DNA from: Eonycteris spelaea
Lineage: Eukaryota > Chordata > Mammalia > Chiroptera > Pteropodidae
Assembly (NCBI GenBank): GCA_003508835.1
Contig: PUFA01000105.1
Span: 6,200,001-6,264,000, forward strand
Direction of reading: 5' to 3'
Length of the DNA: 64,000 bases
Both the position numbers and the translations under genes were made by a program. The notes below the pieces were generated by a model, which searched no databases, had not been told where the DNA came from, and saw only the letters and a program-made list of their open reading frames with translations. Below, piece after piece: positions 54,901-61,100 of the stretch (position 1 is its first letter; each line of letters begins with the position of its first letter).

Positions 54901-57325
54901 CTGAGACCAGCAGACGGTCCCCACTGAACCGAGGCCCAGGGGGGCTGGGGATGCGCCTGCTCACCTCGATGTTGATGAAGATTATCTCTATGTCTTCAGG
55001 TTTGAGGAACCGCTGCAGGGGCTTCATGAAGTGCTGTGGAGAAAGAAGAGAGGCGGAGGAAGGTGAGGCCCCTCCCTCCCACCCCGTCCCGAAGAGTCGG
55101 GGACGAGGACGCAGAGAGGGCGCGCGCAAACAGAAACAGAGAGACCAAGAGAGGAGGAGACGGATGTGGAGGGAGAAAGCCAGAGACACGGACACCAAGA
55201 CGGGCAGAAAAAGAGAGATGGAGACCAGAACATCCCCACGAAAACCCGTGCGTGACTGTTTCATAGCAGAACCAGTGTGCAGCGGCCAGAACGTGGAGAC
55301 ATCCCAAGGGGATGTCAGTGGATGGAAGGAAACACAAAAGGACGTCCACCCGGGCAGTGCGATATTATTCAGCCACGGAAAGAAGTGACTGCAACGTGGA
55401 CGGACCTTGAACACACGAAGGTCGGGGAGAGAAACCAGACACGAAAGGCCGTCCGGAGTGCGGTCCCACGTGTGTGTGACATGTCCCGAACAGGCGCGTC
55501 CACACAGATGGAAAAGAGGTTCTTGGTTGCCAGGGCCTGGGAGGGAACGGGGGTGTAGGGGGTGATGGGTAAGGGACATGGGGTTTCTTTGGGGGAAGGA
55601 TGAAATGTTCTAAAATGAAACGGTGGTTGGTGACTGCACAGACTCCGTGCGGATACCAAAAGCCGGCGGACGGTATACTTTAAAGGCGTGAAGTGTAGAG
55701 TATCAATTAAATCTCAGTAAAGCTACTTAAAAAGCGATGCCCAAAGGAAAGAGAGGAAATAGTCCGCGGCAATAATAGAGACAGAGAGACCAGGATACAA
55801 AAGATTCCGACAGGAATAAAGAGACACACAGAGGGAGAGACGTAGAGACAGACAAGACAGGGAGATGGGGGAAAGGCAGAAAAATAAAGACCAAGAGAGA
55901 CAAAGACACACAAGGCAATGGGGACAGAGGGCCCCAGAGGCGGCTGGACAGGTGGGCGTGCCCCTGCCCGTTGGTCCCGCGCATGCGCCTGGCAGTAGCA
56001 AGGCGGGGACATCGCACCTGTTGGATGGAGCCTAGCGTGTCCGTGTACTTCTCCTCTGTTTGCTGGATCTCTCGCAGGCAGCAGCACCTCTTGTCATACT
56101 CTGTCATCTTGGGCTGAGCGCAGAGGGGAGAGGCCGGTGTTGGGGAGCCTGGGCTGCCCCCCCACCTCCCGCCCATGCACCTGCCTAAGCCCAGCCCTTC
56201 CTCCCCACGCACCGGCATGGGCACCGGCTCTGTGCGCATGAGGTCCTCGTAGATCTCATCACCCTCGGCCTCCTCATTGTCCACGCAGTCGTACAGGTCC
56301 TCATCCTCCTCCACTGTGTCACTGTGGACATTGAGTCAGGGCCACCGAAGCCTCCCGGCCAGGTATGTCTCAGACCCCCAGGACAGAGCCATGTCCCCCT
56401 CAGGCCCCCAGGACAGGGCCATGTCCCTCTCGGAACAGCCTGAGAAGGGCCACGGTCCCAGACACTCACTCGATCTGGTCGGACAGTCCACTATAGATGT
56501 CTTCATCTCCCACACTCTCCTCCTCAGTGGGGAAGGGCCTGGGGGTGACAGGAAGGTATGAGCCAGAGGCCTGGGGGCAAAGTGGGAAGGGGGCTTCCAG
56601 GAAGGGGAGGGCAGGGTCCAGACCAACCCCAAACTGTTGTCTCAGTGGTTACTCACATGATCCCCTTGTTCTGGGCAATCGGGGTCCAGGACAGAGCAGA
56701 CAGAGTGTAGATGACCTGTGACGAGGGTCACATTTTGCTCGGCAAGCCCCTCGCCCACCCCATGCCAGAACACAGCCACAGACTTTAAGCAGCTGAGGCT
56801 GGACTTTGAGGTCAGATCCTATGCTCCTGGGAGCCTAATTCAGGATGTCTTCCCCTTCCCATCCCACGTCAGCATGCCAGCATCCCCCTAACTGAGCACC
56901 CATCGTTTGATCCCATTGTTCTATTTAACCCTCATAACCACTCAGGGAGGATGAGATGATATTCCCATGGGCTCAGAAAGGCATGGCCACATATCTGAGG
57001 TCACATAGCAACTGATAGAGCAGGGACTCGAACCCAGTTCTGGGTGTCCTAAGCCTAGCTATTTGCACCTGGTGTCTGACCGAGTGTGGCCCTCTGTCCT
57101 TCCCTTGACAACCCTTGGCTTGCCCAGTGCAGATGTTCATGGACGTGAACTGAAATCCAGCCTTTGGGCTTTATGTGCCCAGCTCACAGGCAGCTCAGGC
57201 CCAGCTCACCTTCCCAAAATCCTGCACATCGAAGAGGTCGAAGGCCTCAAAAGCTCACTGCGCTTGAGGCCAAACTTCTCACAGCAGGTAGACAAGAAGG
57301 TGCGGATATTCTTAAGGCACAGGAA
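33253..57325 (-). CDS. VAV1: VAV1, exons 2-27 (gene level; exon 1 outside window)
   Basis: VAV1 is a guanine nucleotide exchange factor for Rac/Rho GTPases and an adaptor downstream of antigen receptors in blood cells. Twenty-six exons on the minus strand spell almost the whole protein from about residue 69 (human numbering) to the C-terminal Cys and stop. Seen in order: end of the CH domain, acidic region with the three regulatory tyrosines (human Y142, Y160, Y174), DH, PH, C1 with all zinc ligands, SH3, SH2 with an FLVRQR motif, and the last SH3. Exon sizes and phases match the human gene. Introns are 80 bp to about 4 kb and hold MIR, L2, L1 and simple repeats. Read literally, exons 2, 9, 26 and 27 are frameshifted, exon 23 has a -1/+1 pair, exon 21 lacks an AG acceptor and exon 25 uses a GC donor or has a 4-nt duplication. 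Conservation everywhere else argues for a functional locus with sequence errors. Confidence 0.96.
33640..33795 (+). repeat. L2 3' end
   Basis: GAGGCAGGGACTTCTGTGTC, TTGCTCACCACTGAGTGCCA and CAGTAGATTCTTAACGAGTA, then GGATGGGTGGATGG. In VAV1 intron 26. Confidence 0.75.
34147..34173. repeat. (AAAT)n microsatellite
   Basis: Five AAAT units after an A-run. Confidence 0.85.
34330..34695 (+). repeat. L2 3' end
   Basis: CAGGGCCTTAGCGCAGG, CCCCTGCCTGAAATACCTCC, ACGAGTTCCACAAGGGCCGT, CAGCACCCAGTAGGACGCCC and GGCACGTAACAGGTGCTTCA. In VAV1 intron 26. Confidence 0.8.
35411..35561 (-). CDS. VAV1: VAV1 exon 26 (C-terminal SH3), 1-nt deletion
   Basis: 151 bp, one short of expected. [19 protein letters not shown] is in frame; a C is then missing where GAC CGA TCA should give D-R-S, and [20 protein letters not shown] and [10 protein letters not shown] follow in the shifted frame. 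Acceptor CACAG, donor CGG|GTGAGT. Confidence 0.95.
36885..36996 (-). CDS. VAV1: VAV1 exon 25 (end of SH2), GC donor or 4-nt duplication
   Basis: 112 bp: [20 protein letters not shown] then [17 protein letters not shown] and one base of Ala. Phase with exon 26 requires the exon to end at GCAG|GCAGGT, a GC-type donor. Using the GT four bases later would shift the frame. The GCAG is tandemly repeated at this point. Confidence 0.93.
37326..37371. repeat. (AAT)n microsatellite
   Basis: About 15 AAT units in VAV1 intron 24, directly followed by a MIR. Confidence 0.95.
37372..37570 (+). repeat. MIR
   Basis: TTTATTAAGCACCTAATACA, CATTTTGTAAATGGAGAAAC, AGCCAAGTTCCTTGTCCGGG and GGATCAAGAACTCAG in full MIR order. 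Confidence 0.85.
38116..38161. repeat. (GT)n microsatellite
   Basis: About 23 GT units, VAV1 intron 24. Confidence 0.97.
38525..38790 (+). repeat. MIR
   Basis: CCACCTCAGTTTCCCCCACC, TATAAAATGGGAAACTCAG and GTGCTTTGTAAATGCTCGCT in order; VAV1 intron 24. Confidence 0.75.
38892..38979 (-). CDS. VAV1: VAV1 exon 24 (SH2 domain)
   Basis: 88 bp, open: [20 protein letters not shown] then EKKAFRGLM. Last residue is M where human has T. Central SH2 strands and the phosphotyrosine His (KHIKI). Preceded by a (GA)n run in the intron beside the acceptor. Confidence 0.96.
38988..39015. repeat. (GA)n microsatellite beside exon 24
   Basis: About 13 GA units, 9 bp upstream of the exon 24 acceptor on the coding strand, where it forms the (TC)n polypyrimidine tract. 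Confidence 0.9.
40713..40829 (-). CDS. VAV1: VAV1 exon 23 (SH2 domain), compensated -1/+1
   Basis: 117 bp, the expected length. Encodes YAGP, then out of frame where human has MERAGAES, then back in frame for [20 protein letters not shown] and EFAISI. One C is missing before ATG and one A is extra before TCC. The FLVRQR phosphotyrosine-binding Arg is present. Confidence 0.95.
   Translation of the reverse strand, partial: VCWPMERAGAESNPHQPLGRDVPGAAEGEGCRGVCHQH
40921..40935. repeat. Poly(T) run
   Basis: Twelve or more T residues in VAV1 intron 22. Confidence 0.85.
42690..42985 (+). repeat. Old L1 3' end
   Basis: GTCCATCGATATGAAATGTC, TTCCTGGTCGCCAGGGAAGG and GTACTAAATGCCACTGAATA in order; VAV1 intron 22. 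Confidence 0.85.
42960..43425. repeat. AT-rich degenerate tandem array, about 75-bp unit
   Basis: TTTATGC(T/C)(G/A)TAAA-like words recur at about 42,992, 43,067, 43,153, 43,217 and 43,300, and GTAATTATAG(A/G)T-like words at 43,035, 43,118 and 43,270. Looks grown from the tail of the adjacent L1. Confidence 0.7.
43795..43960 (+). repeat. MIR
   Basis: CTCTGCCACTTAGTTGCTGC, GAGCCTCAATTTCCTCTAAT in MIR order; VAV1 intron 22. Confidence 0.75.
44010..44245 (+). repeat. MIR
   Basis: GAATCCCATCTCCACCGCTT, CTCTGAGCCTCAGTTTCCTC and GGATTCAGAATAGCCCTAC in order. Confidence 0.85.
44410..44555 (+). repeat. MIR
   Basis: AGCACAGAGAAGTTGCGTTA, CCCCAGGTCACACAGCTAGG and AGTCAGGCTGTGAACCCAGG; opposite orientation to the two copies just left of it. 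Confidence 0.85.
44833..44864 (-). CDS. VAV1: VAV1 exon 22 (SH3-SH2 linker)
   Basis: 32 bp, open: [10 protein letters not shown] plus a split Trp codon; identical to human. Acceptor CCCAG, donor TG|GTAAGT. Confidence 0.94.
44938..44970. repeat. (ATTC)n microsatellite
   Basis: About seven ATTC units followed by an L2/MIR-like TTTACTGCATGTCAATTATG phrase; VAV1 intron 21. Confidence 0.9.
45185..45360 (+). mobile_element. hAT-type DNA transposon remnant
   Basis: TTTAGTTTTATCGAACGCG, CTACTGTGGCAGAGTTGAGC, TTTCCTGTCCATCTACAGAA and AAAGTGTGCCAATCCCTGAT match the 3' part of a common mammalian hAT MITE. Confidence 0.65.
45415..45530. repeat. (GAAG)n/(GAAA)n purine tract
   Basis: About 115 bases of almost pure purine on the plus strand, just before an L1 tail. 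Confidence 0.9.
45531..45860 (+). repeat. Old L1 3' end
   Basis: GGCGAGGGTGTGGAGAAATT, AATAGAATTACCATATGAGC, TTCACAAGAGCCAAAAGGTG and GGCCCATCCAGACAATGGGA in order. Ends about 40 bp before VAV1 exon 21. Confidence 0.9.
45899..45964 (-). CDS. VAV1: VAV1 exon 21 (N-terminal SH3), non-AG acceptor
   Basis: 66 bp in frame: [20 protein letters not shown] then VH. The two bases before GGCAGG are GG, not AG. The nearest AG lies five bases inside the exon (GGCAG|GAAT) and would shift the frame into an early stop. Donor CAT|GTGAGT is normal. Confidence 0.92.
46294..46430 (-). CDS. VAV1: VAV1 exon 20 (N-terminal SH3)
   Basis: 137 bp, open: [20 protein letters not shown] then [20 protein letters not shown] and QNWWE. 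First half of the N-terminal SH3, including the tetraproline PPPP insert and the WW motif. F to C, I to F and N to S changes from human. Confidence 0.96.
46490..47125 (+). repeat. Old L1 3' end
   Basis: GGATGGCAAAACTTAACGAG, CAGCAATTTTTCAAGAGAAA, ACCAAACCAAACGTCCTCAA, AACACGTCAGCGAATCTCAC and AAGCTAACCCCTGGTGACGG. Strongly GC-shifted; VAV1 intron 19. Confidence 0.85.
47228..47445. repeat. Tandem duplication, about 130 bp, with (TA)n/(CA)n
   Basis: CACTGAAGATACCCTACAAT at 47,230 and CACTGGAGATACCCTACAAT at 47,359 both run on to TTTCCTATCTCAATAAGAAG, then dissolve into (TA)n or (CA)n. Confidence 0.9.
47575..47880. repeat. Three tandem units, about 120 bp, from antisense L1
   Basis: Each unit has TTGA(G/A)GAC then a TTG(G)TTTCT word and GACAAATAAAG(C)TGAT or equivalent, at about 47,585, 47,711 and 47,825. 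The words fit the antisense 3' end of an old L1. Confidence 0.75.
48035..48355 (+). repeat. L2 3' end
   Basis: GGCCTTCGTGCACGCTGTCC, TCTGCCCGGAACATGCCTGC, GAGAAGCCTTCCCTGAAGG and GATAGATGCTGAATAAAAG: full L2 tail in VAV1 intron 19. Confidence 0.85.
48782..48827 (-). CDS. VAV1: VAV1 exon 19 (linker)
   Basis: 46 bp, open: [15 protein letters not shown] plus one base of Gly (human [15 protein letters not shown]). Basic linker before the first SH3. Contains an A7 run on the coding strand that is intact here. Confidence 0.94.
48999..49021 (-). CDS. VAV1: VAV1 exon 18 (micro-exon)
   Basis: 23 bp, open: completes Asp and encodes FSGTMKK (human FPGTMKK). Acceptor ATAG, donor AAG|GTAAGA. Too short to stand out as an open frame by itself; placed by phase and by order between exons 17 and 19. 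Confidence 0.93.
49104..49201 (-). CDS. VAV1: VAV1 exon 17 (C1 domain, second half)
   Basis: 98 bp, open: [20 protein letters not shown] then [12 protein letters not shown]. Gives the remaining CxxC, His and two Cys zinc ligands, so the C1 metal site is complete. S to P change from human. Confidence 0.96.
49439..49540 (-). CDS. VAV1: VAV1 exon 16 (C1 domain, first half)
   Basis: 102 bp, open: [20 protein letters not shown] then [14 protein letters not shown]. Supplies the first His and the first CxxC zinc ligands of the atypical C1 domain, which packs on the DH-PH unit. A nested L1 pair fills the intron to its right. Confidence 0.96.
49580..49747 (-). repeat. Antisense old L1, host of copy C
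   Basis: CTTCTTATGGCTGAATAACA, CCATCCACTGATGGACATTT and GGGTTGTTGCTACC read as antisense L1 3' end. Ends AATGGTGCTGCT, repeated beyond the insertion as AATAGCGCTGCT. Confidence 0.8.
49748..51100 (+). mobile_element. L1 element, 5'-truncated (copy C)
   Basis: About 1.35 kb of L1 3' end: GGATTAAAGACTCAAATGTA, TGGACAGAGGACCTGAATAG, GGCGCAGCCACTATGGAAAA, TTACTCAGCCATAAAAAAGG and GACTGTCAACTCTAATTGAA. Bounded by a 12-bp target duplication with two mismatches. In VAV1 intron 15. Confidence 0.92.
51113..51365 (+). repeat. Old L1 3' end
   Basis: GACAGAAAGCGGATTCGTGG, GGATGAAAGTGTTTCAGAAC, GTGATGTGCTAAGTGCCCCT in order; GC-shifted. Confidence 0.75.
51605..51714 (-). CDS. VAV1: VAV1 exon 15 (end of PH domain)
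   Basis: 110 bp, open: [20 protein letters not shown] to [11 protein letters not shown] plus the first two bases of an Ile codon. The C-terminal PH helix with its Trp is present. Donor AT|GTGAGA. Confidence 0.96.
51913..51946. repeat. (CA)n microsatellite
   Basis: About 17 CA units between VAV1 exons 15 and 14. Confidence 0.95.
52028..52160 (-). CDS. VAV1: VAV1 exon 14 (PH domain)
   Basis: 133 bp, open, 44 full codons: [20 protein letters not shown], then [20 protein letters not shown] and DNKK. Nearly identical to human; V to I and D to E changes. Acceptor GCAG, donor AAG|GTGGGT. Confidence 0.96.
52420..52505 (-). CDS. VAV1: VAV1 exon 13 (start of PH domain)
   Basis: 86 bp, open: [20 protein letters not shown] to VERRSKMD plus a split Arg codon. 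First strands of the pleckstrin-homology domain. S to T change from human at ITT. Donor CG|GTGAGC. Confidence 0.96.
52607..52693 (-). CDS. VAV1: VAV1 exon 12 (end of DH domain)
   Basis: 87 bp, 29 codons, open: [20 protein letters not shown] to NFQLSIENL. Last DH helix and linker into the PH domain. Canonical splice sites. Confidence 0.96.
52983..53051 (-). CDS. VAV1: VAV1 exon 11 (DH domain)
   Basis: 69 bp, 23 codons, open: [20 protein letters not shown] to AMR; one conservative E to D change from human. Acceptor CACAG, donor AGG|GTGAGT. Confidence 0.96.
53292..53387 (-). CDS. VAV1: VAV1 exon 10 (DH domain)
   Basis: 96 bp, 32 codons, open: [20 protein letters not shown] to [12 protein letters not shown], the conserved DH core including the [10 protein letters not shown] helix. 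The acceptor follows a C-run. Confidence 0.96.
53700..53860. repeat. Degenerate GGTTCAG/GCTCAG minisatellite
   Basis: GCTCAG or GTTCAG words recur every 12-25 bases across about 160 bases of VAV1 intron 9. Confidence 0.65.
54014..54109 (-). CDS. VAV1: VAV1 exon 9 (DH domain), 4-nt deletion
   Basis: 96 bp against 100 bp expected. It reads FLVYGRYCS in frame, then lacks four bases where human has the codons for Q-V-E, and continues out of frame with the coding for [10 protein letters not shown]...REDVQMKLE. Splice sites are canonical (GCAG, GAG|GTAGGG). The loss is not at a homopolymer, unlike most other indels here. Confidence 0.92.
54320..54560 (+). repeat. MIR
   Basis: CACTTACTGAGCACCTAACG, GTGCTAAGCACCTTAGGCAT, AACGGTTAAGTGACTTCCCA and AAGCTAGGGATTGAACCAGA: a long MIR in VAV1 intron 8. 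Confidence 0.85.
54691..54794 (-). CDS. VAV1: VAV1 exon 8 (DH domain)
   Basis: 104 bp, open: [17 protein letters not shown]..., then [18 protein letters not shown], which differs from human GTPGAANLYQ in a surface loop. Canonical donor GAGAG|GTGAGA and acceptor ACTAG. Confidence 0.95.
54965..55033 (-). CDS. VAV1: VAV1 exon 7 (DH domain)
   Basis: 69 bp, 23 codons, open: [19 protein letters not shown] to NIE, with L to M and Q to E changes from human. Flanked by CACAG and GAG|GTGAGC. The adjoining intron to its right contains a GC-rich decayed L1 3' end. Confidence 0.95.
55225..55735 (+). repeat. Old L1 3' end, strongly GC-shifted
   Basis: GATATTATTCAGCCACGGAA, CTTGGTTGCCAGGGCCTGG, GAAGGATGAAATGTTCTAAA and TATCAATTAAATCTCAGTAA fix it as L1. 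Between them CpG-rich words replace the usual AT-rich L1 wording. VAV1 intron 6. Confidence 0.85.
56018..56113 (-). CDS. VAV1: VAV1 exon 6 (linker to DH domain)
   Basis: 96 bp, 32 codons, open, [18 protein letters not shown]... to TLGSIQQ. Identical to human as far as I can recall the human protein. Starts the DH (Dbl homology) exchange domain. Canonical splice sites. Confidence 0.95.
56213..56321 (-). CDS. VAV1: VAV1 exon 5 (acidic region, Tyr160 and Tyr174)
   Basis: 109 bp, open. Contains DEDLYDCV (human Y160) and GDEIYEDL (human Y174), both phosphorylated by Src/Syk-family kinases and docked against the DH domain in the inactive state. Ends RTEPVPMP where human has RSEPVSMP. Donor CCG|GTGCGT. 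Confidence 0.95.
56345..56455. repeat. Minisatellite in VAV1 intron 4
   Basis: Two clear and one or two degenerate units of about 30 bp built on CCCCCAGGACAGRGCCATGT. Fills most of the 148-bp intron between exons 5 and 4. Confidence 0.8.
56470..56538 (-). CDS. VAV1: VAV1 exon 4 (acidic region, Tyr142)
   Basis: 69 bp, open. Encodes [18 protein letters not shown]..., the start of the acidic autoinhibitory region. The DEDIYSGL tyrosine matches human Y142, whose phosphorylation relieves autoinhibition. The intron on its left carries a GC-rich minisatellite. Confidence 0.95.
56657..56715 (-). CDS. VAV1: VAV1 exon 3 (end of CH domain)
   Basis: 59 bp, open, giving [19 protein letters not shown] plus a split Met codon. 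One change from human (R to K before GIM). Acceptor CACAG and donor AT|GTGAGT are canonical. Confidence 0.95.
56900..57070 (+). repeat. MIR
   Basis: CATTGTTCTATTTAACCCTC, ATAACCACTCAGGGAGGATG, CATATCTGAGGTCACATAGC and GGACTCGAACCCAGTTCTGG in order; VAV1 intron 2. Confidence 0.85.
57210..57325 (-). CDS. VAV1: VAV1 exon 2 (CH domain), 1-nt deletion
   Basis: Encodes the calponin-homology segment [10 protein letters not shown]...KRSEL, then the [14 protein letters not shown] part in another frame. Human exon 2 is 117 bp (39 codons); this one is 116 bp. A C is missing after CTTTT, where CTT TTC GAG would give L-F-E. The acceptor CACAG and donor AAG|GTGAGC are canonical. Confidence 0.95.
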
Positions 57326-57494
57326 CTGTGGAGACAGGTAGAAATTAGAGCTGGAAACATAACGAGACAGGGGAGAAGCTGAGCCCCAGGCAGTCTGACT
57401 GAGAGACTGGCAAAGAAGGGCAAAAAGAAGGCACAGCTCCTCTCTTCTCAGTGACCCATACGCTCTTCTGATGAAGATCGAGCTGCACCCCTCA

Positions 57495-57545
57495 TTTTTT
57501 TTATCGAGGTAAAATTCATATAACCTAAAGTTACCCATTTCCCGA
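57495..57545 (-). repeat. Short antisense L1 fragment
   Basis: TTATCGAGGTAAAATTCATA then TAACCTAAAGTTACCCATTT is the antisense L1 wording also seen around 20,530. Confidence 0.55.
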
Positions 57546-57960
57546 TAACCAAAGCGATATAAACATTACAATGGAATATTACTCAGCGATCAAACAGGAA
57601 TGATGAACATGGTTGAACATTGAAAACATTATGCTCAGTGAAATAAACCAGACACAGAAGGACAAATATTGTATGATCCCATTGTTCTTATGCAAGGTCC
57701 CTGGAATAGGCCAATTTAGAGAGACAAAAGCGGAATGGTTGGGGAGGAGATGGGATGTCCGTGTTTAACGGGGACAGAGTTTCACTTTGGGATGATGAGA
57801 AAGTCTGGGATATAGACGTAACGGTTACACGATGTTGTGATATACTTAATGCCACTGAATTGTCTACCTGCAATGATACATATATTTTTTTCCAAAAGAG
57901 GGCAGAGAAAGGAAAGAATGGAAAAGATGCAAAAAAATGGAAAATAAATAGGAAGGTGAT
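57546..57960 (+). repeat. Old L1 3' end
   Basis: GAATATTACTCAGCGATCAA, ACATTATGCTCAGTGAAATA, GGATGATGAGAAAGTCTGGG and CTTAATGCCACTGAATTGTC; still AT-rich, so useful as a comparison for 55,225-55,735. VAV1 intron 1. Confidence 0.85.
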
Positions 57961-58185
57961 GACTTAAACCCAATTACCTCAATATTTATACCAAAATAAA
58001 TAGTCTAAATATGATTTAATACTAGTTAAAAAGCAGAGATATTCAGATTAGAAAGGGAAAACCCAGTTATATGCTGCACAGAAAAAGCGCATTCAAATAC
58101 ACTTTTTCAAATACACTTTTTCAAATACAGTGTATTCAAATACAAAATACAAACAACAGATTAAATGTCAAAGGATTAAAAAAAT
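57961..58185 (+). repeat. Old L1 ORF2 fragment
   Basis: CAATTACCTCAATATTTATA and AAACCCAGTTATATGCTGCA fit the L1 ORF2 endonuclease region. Includes a small tandem repeat of ACTTTTTCAAATAC at 58,100-58,130. Confidence 0.55.
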
Positions 58186-58189
58186 ACAC

Positions 58190-61100
58190 CGGGTTTTGGA
58201 GAAACATGGCAGAGTGAGAGACGTCCCCAGATCTCTCCCTTTAAAATAACAATAAGCTAAACATCTCAAACTCAACAAAAAAGCACCCAAACTGCACCCC
58301 AGCACATCTAAGCGTGGGATCTGCGCATAAGAGCTACCATAGGTCAGAACACCGGGTTCGAGCCGGAGCTCCCTGGAGGAGGAGAAAGTACTGCGAGTTC
58401 CCTGAACGCCCCTGCCTGGGACAGCTGTGAGCTCCATGCAGACAGCGGCGGGCCCAGTCATCAGGGCAGAATGCAGAGAAACCGGGACAGCAGAGAAGCA
58501 ACAGCTGATGTTTACCAGCAGGGGTTGCAAAACGGAGACGGAGCTGCAGCCCCAACCCCCAACCCAAAGGGCCCTCCCCCCATACCCGCCGAGACCCATC
58601 AGCGCGGAGCCCAGGGGAATCTGAACAAATGCTGCCGACTCTGTCACTAACATTAACGGGGACTAAGACTAAGAATAGTGAACGAGATTAAACATCTATA
58701 AGGGAAAAAAAAAAGCATTATTAAGGCATTATGTAAAGCAGAGACCCAAGAGCTTAGACGCCACCCACTGGAAACCAAAAGAAAAGCACCTTCTTTGCAA
58801 CAGGCTAAAAGAGAGACTTTTATATAATAAATCTTCTCTCTGGGAAAAAAAAAAGCAGAATACACTCCCATTAATGCCCAGGTAGAGAAATAGTTCATTA
58901 AACACTGTGAACAACCAAGGTGACAAGGCATCTCAGAAAGAAAGAGAAACATCTCCAGAAAATAAGCTTATAGACATGGAAATATGCAATCTAAATGACA
59001 GAGAATTCAGGTTGGTACATCTGAAAAAAACTCAGTGAGTTCTGAAACGAGTCATATCAACGATTTCAGAAATTGCAGAAACGTGAGGAGCAGAATGAGT
59101 TGTCTGGCAAAGACATCGAAACCCTCAAAAAGAACAGAATAGATCTTCTGGAGATTAAAAACACACACACACACACACCACTGCAAGAGTTGAAAAATGA
59201 AATAGCAAGCTTGGGAAATAGAGCCGACCAAATGGAGGAAAGGATCAGTGATATCAAAGACAGAAATCTACAAATAAATCAGAAAGGAGAGAAACCGAAA
59301 GAATGAAAAATAGTGAAAGAGAAATTCAAGAACTAGCCGATACCAACAGGAGAGGAAACATAGAATAATGGGCATTATCGAAGGCGAGGAAAAGGAGCAG
59401 GGACGAGAAAGCATTTTCAGACAAATAGTGGACAAGAATTTCCCAAACCTAAGGAATGAGCTGGAGCTTGGAATTCAAGAAGTCAACAGAACAGCCAATT
59501 ATTTCAATACAAAAAGGCCTTCACCAAGACACATCATATTAAAGTTATCAAAAATCAATGAAAAGACAGAATTCTCAGAGCAGGCAGGGAGAAGAAAACG
59601 GTAACTTATAAAGGAAAACCCATTAGATTATCATCAGACTTTTCAGCACAGACCTTATAAGCCAGAAAGGAGTAGAATCCAATATTTAAACTATGAAGTA
59701 AAAGGAACTCCCAGCCTAAAATAACATATCCAACTAAGCTCTCCTTTAGCTATGAAGGAGAAATTAAGACCTTTCCAGACATACAAAATTTCCGAGGATT
59801 CTCCACTACAAGGCCTGCACTACAGAAAATACTGAAAGGGGTCGGCTTCCCTAAAACAAAATGAAAAAAAAAAAATTAGGAGTAAGATGACTATTAGGCA
59901 AATAGAAGCAGAGGAGTGCAACCCTTACTAAGAACAAGGCATTGGAAGCTTAACCAGTGAGAAGAGAATTGCTAGAGCAAGATGGTAATGGACATTCAGC
60001 ATACCTAGGGACAAACTGAGACAACAGTGACTGAAAAGGGGAGAATTCAAAGATCCAAATTCTTAAAGGGGATTGGAGAGAAGGCCAGCACAGAAGAAAA
60101 TGGACAACTATATAAGCATAACAATGCTTTCCATATTCGTAATGGCAACCACACACCAAAGATTCAGAACTGAAGAACATAACATCAAACAAGAAGAACC
60201 AGAGGGAAAACCCACAAAAGCCAACCAAAATCAAGAAAACAGAAACACAAGGACCAAGAAGCAATGGAAACACTGAGCTATCAAAAAGCAAAAGATAAAG
60301 TGGCTATAAGAAACCTCATATTTCAATAATCACCCTAAATGTAAATGGACTGAACTCAACAATAACAAGGCACAGAGTTGCAGGATGGATCACAAAACAA
60401 AACCCCAACCATAGGCTGCCTCCAGGAGACACATCTCAGTTCCAAAGACAAATGTAGACTCAGAGTGAAGGGGTGGAAAATGATATTTCAAGGAAATGGC
60501 ATTCAGAGAAAAGCAAGAGTAGTGGTACTGATATTGAAAGAAGTACACTTCAAAAAAAAGATAAGGAGAGATATTGGGGAACACTTCCTAATGATAAGGG
60601 AATCATATACCGAGAACACAGAACACTTCTTAATATCTATGCTCCCAGTCAGGGAGCCCCAGAATATATAAAGCAATTACTGACAGAACGAAAGGGAGAA
60701 ACCGACCAAAACACTATCATAGCAGGGAATCTAAATGCCCCACTGTCAGACATGGACAGATCATCCACACAGAAAATCAATAAGGAAATACATTCTTAAA
60801 TGACAGATTAGACCAACTGGACATAAGTGACATTTACAGAGCCTTCCATCCCCAAACAGCTGCTTATACGGTCTTCTCTAGTGCACATGGAACATTCTCA
60901 AGGATCAACCACATCCTGAGACACAGAGAGAGCTTCAACAGGTATAAGAGGGTTGAAATCACACCAACCACATTCTCTGATCATAATGCTTTGGAACTAG
61001 AGATCAACTGCAAAAAGAAAGCAGGAAGCACCACAAATACGTGGAGATGAAACAACACGCGGCTGAGGAATGACTGGGCCAGAGAAGAAGTAAAAAGAGA

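Noticed and set aside
54854..55579. 241-codon minus-strand open frame
   Set aside because: Runs through VAV1 exon 7 in its true frame and out into both introns and an L1 tail; not a separate gene.
33253..57325. VAV1 as a processed or duplicated pseudogene
   Set aside because: All introns and splice sites are present and synteny with ADGRE1 is kept; residue conservation is very high.
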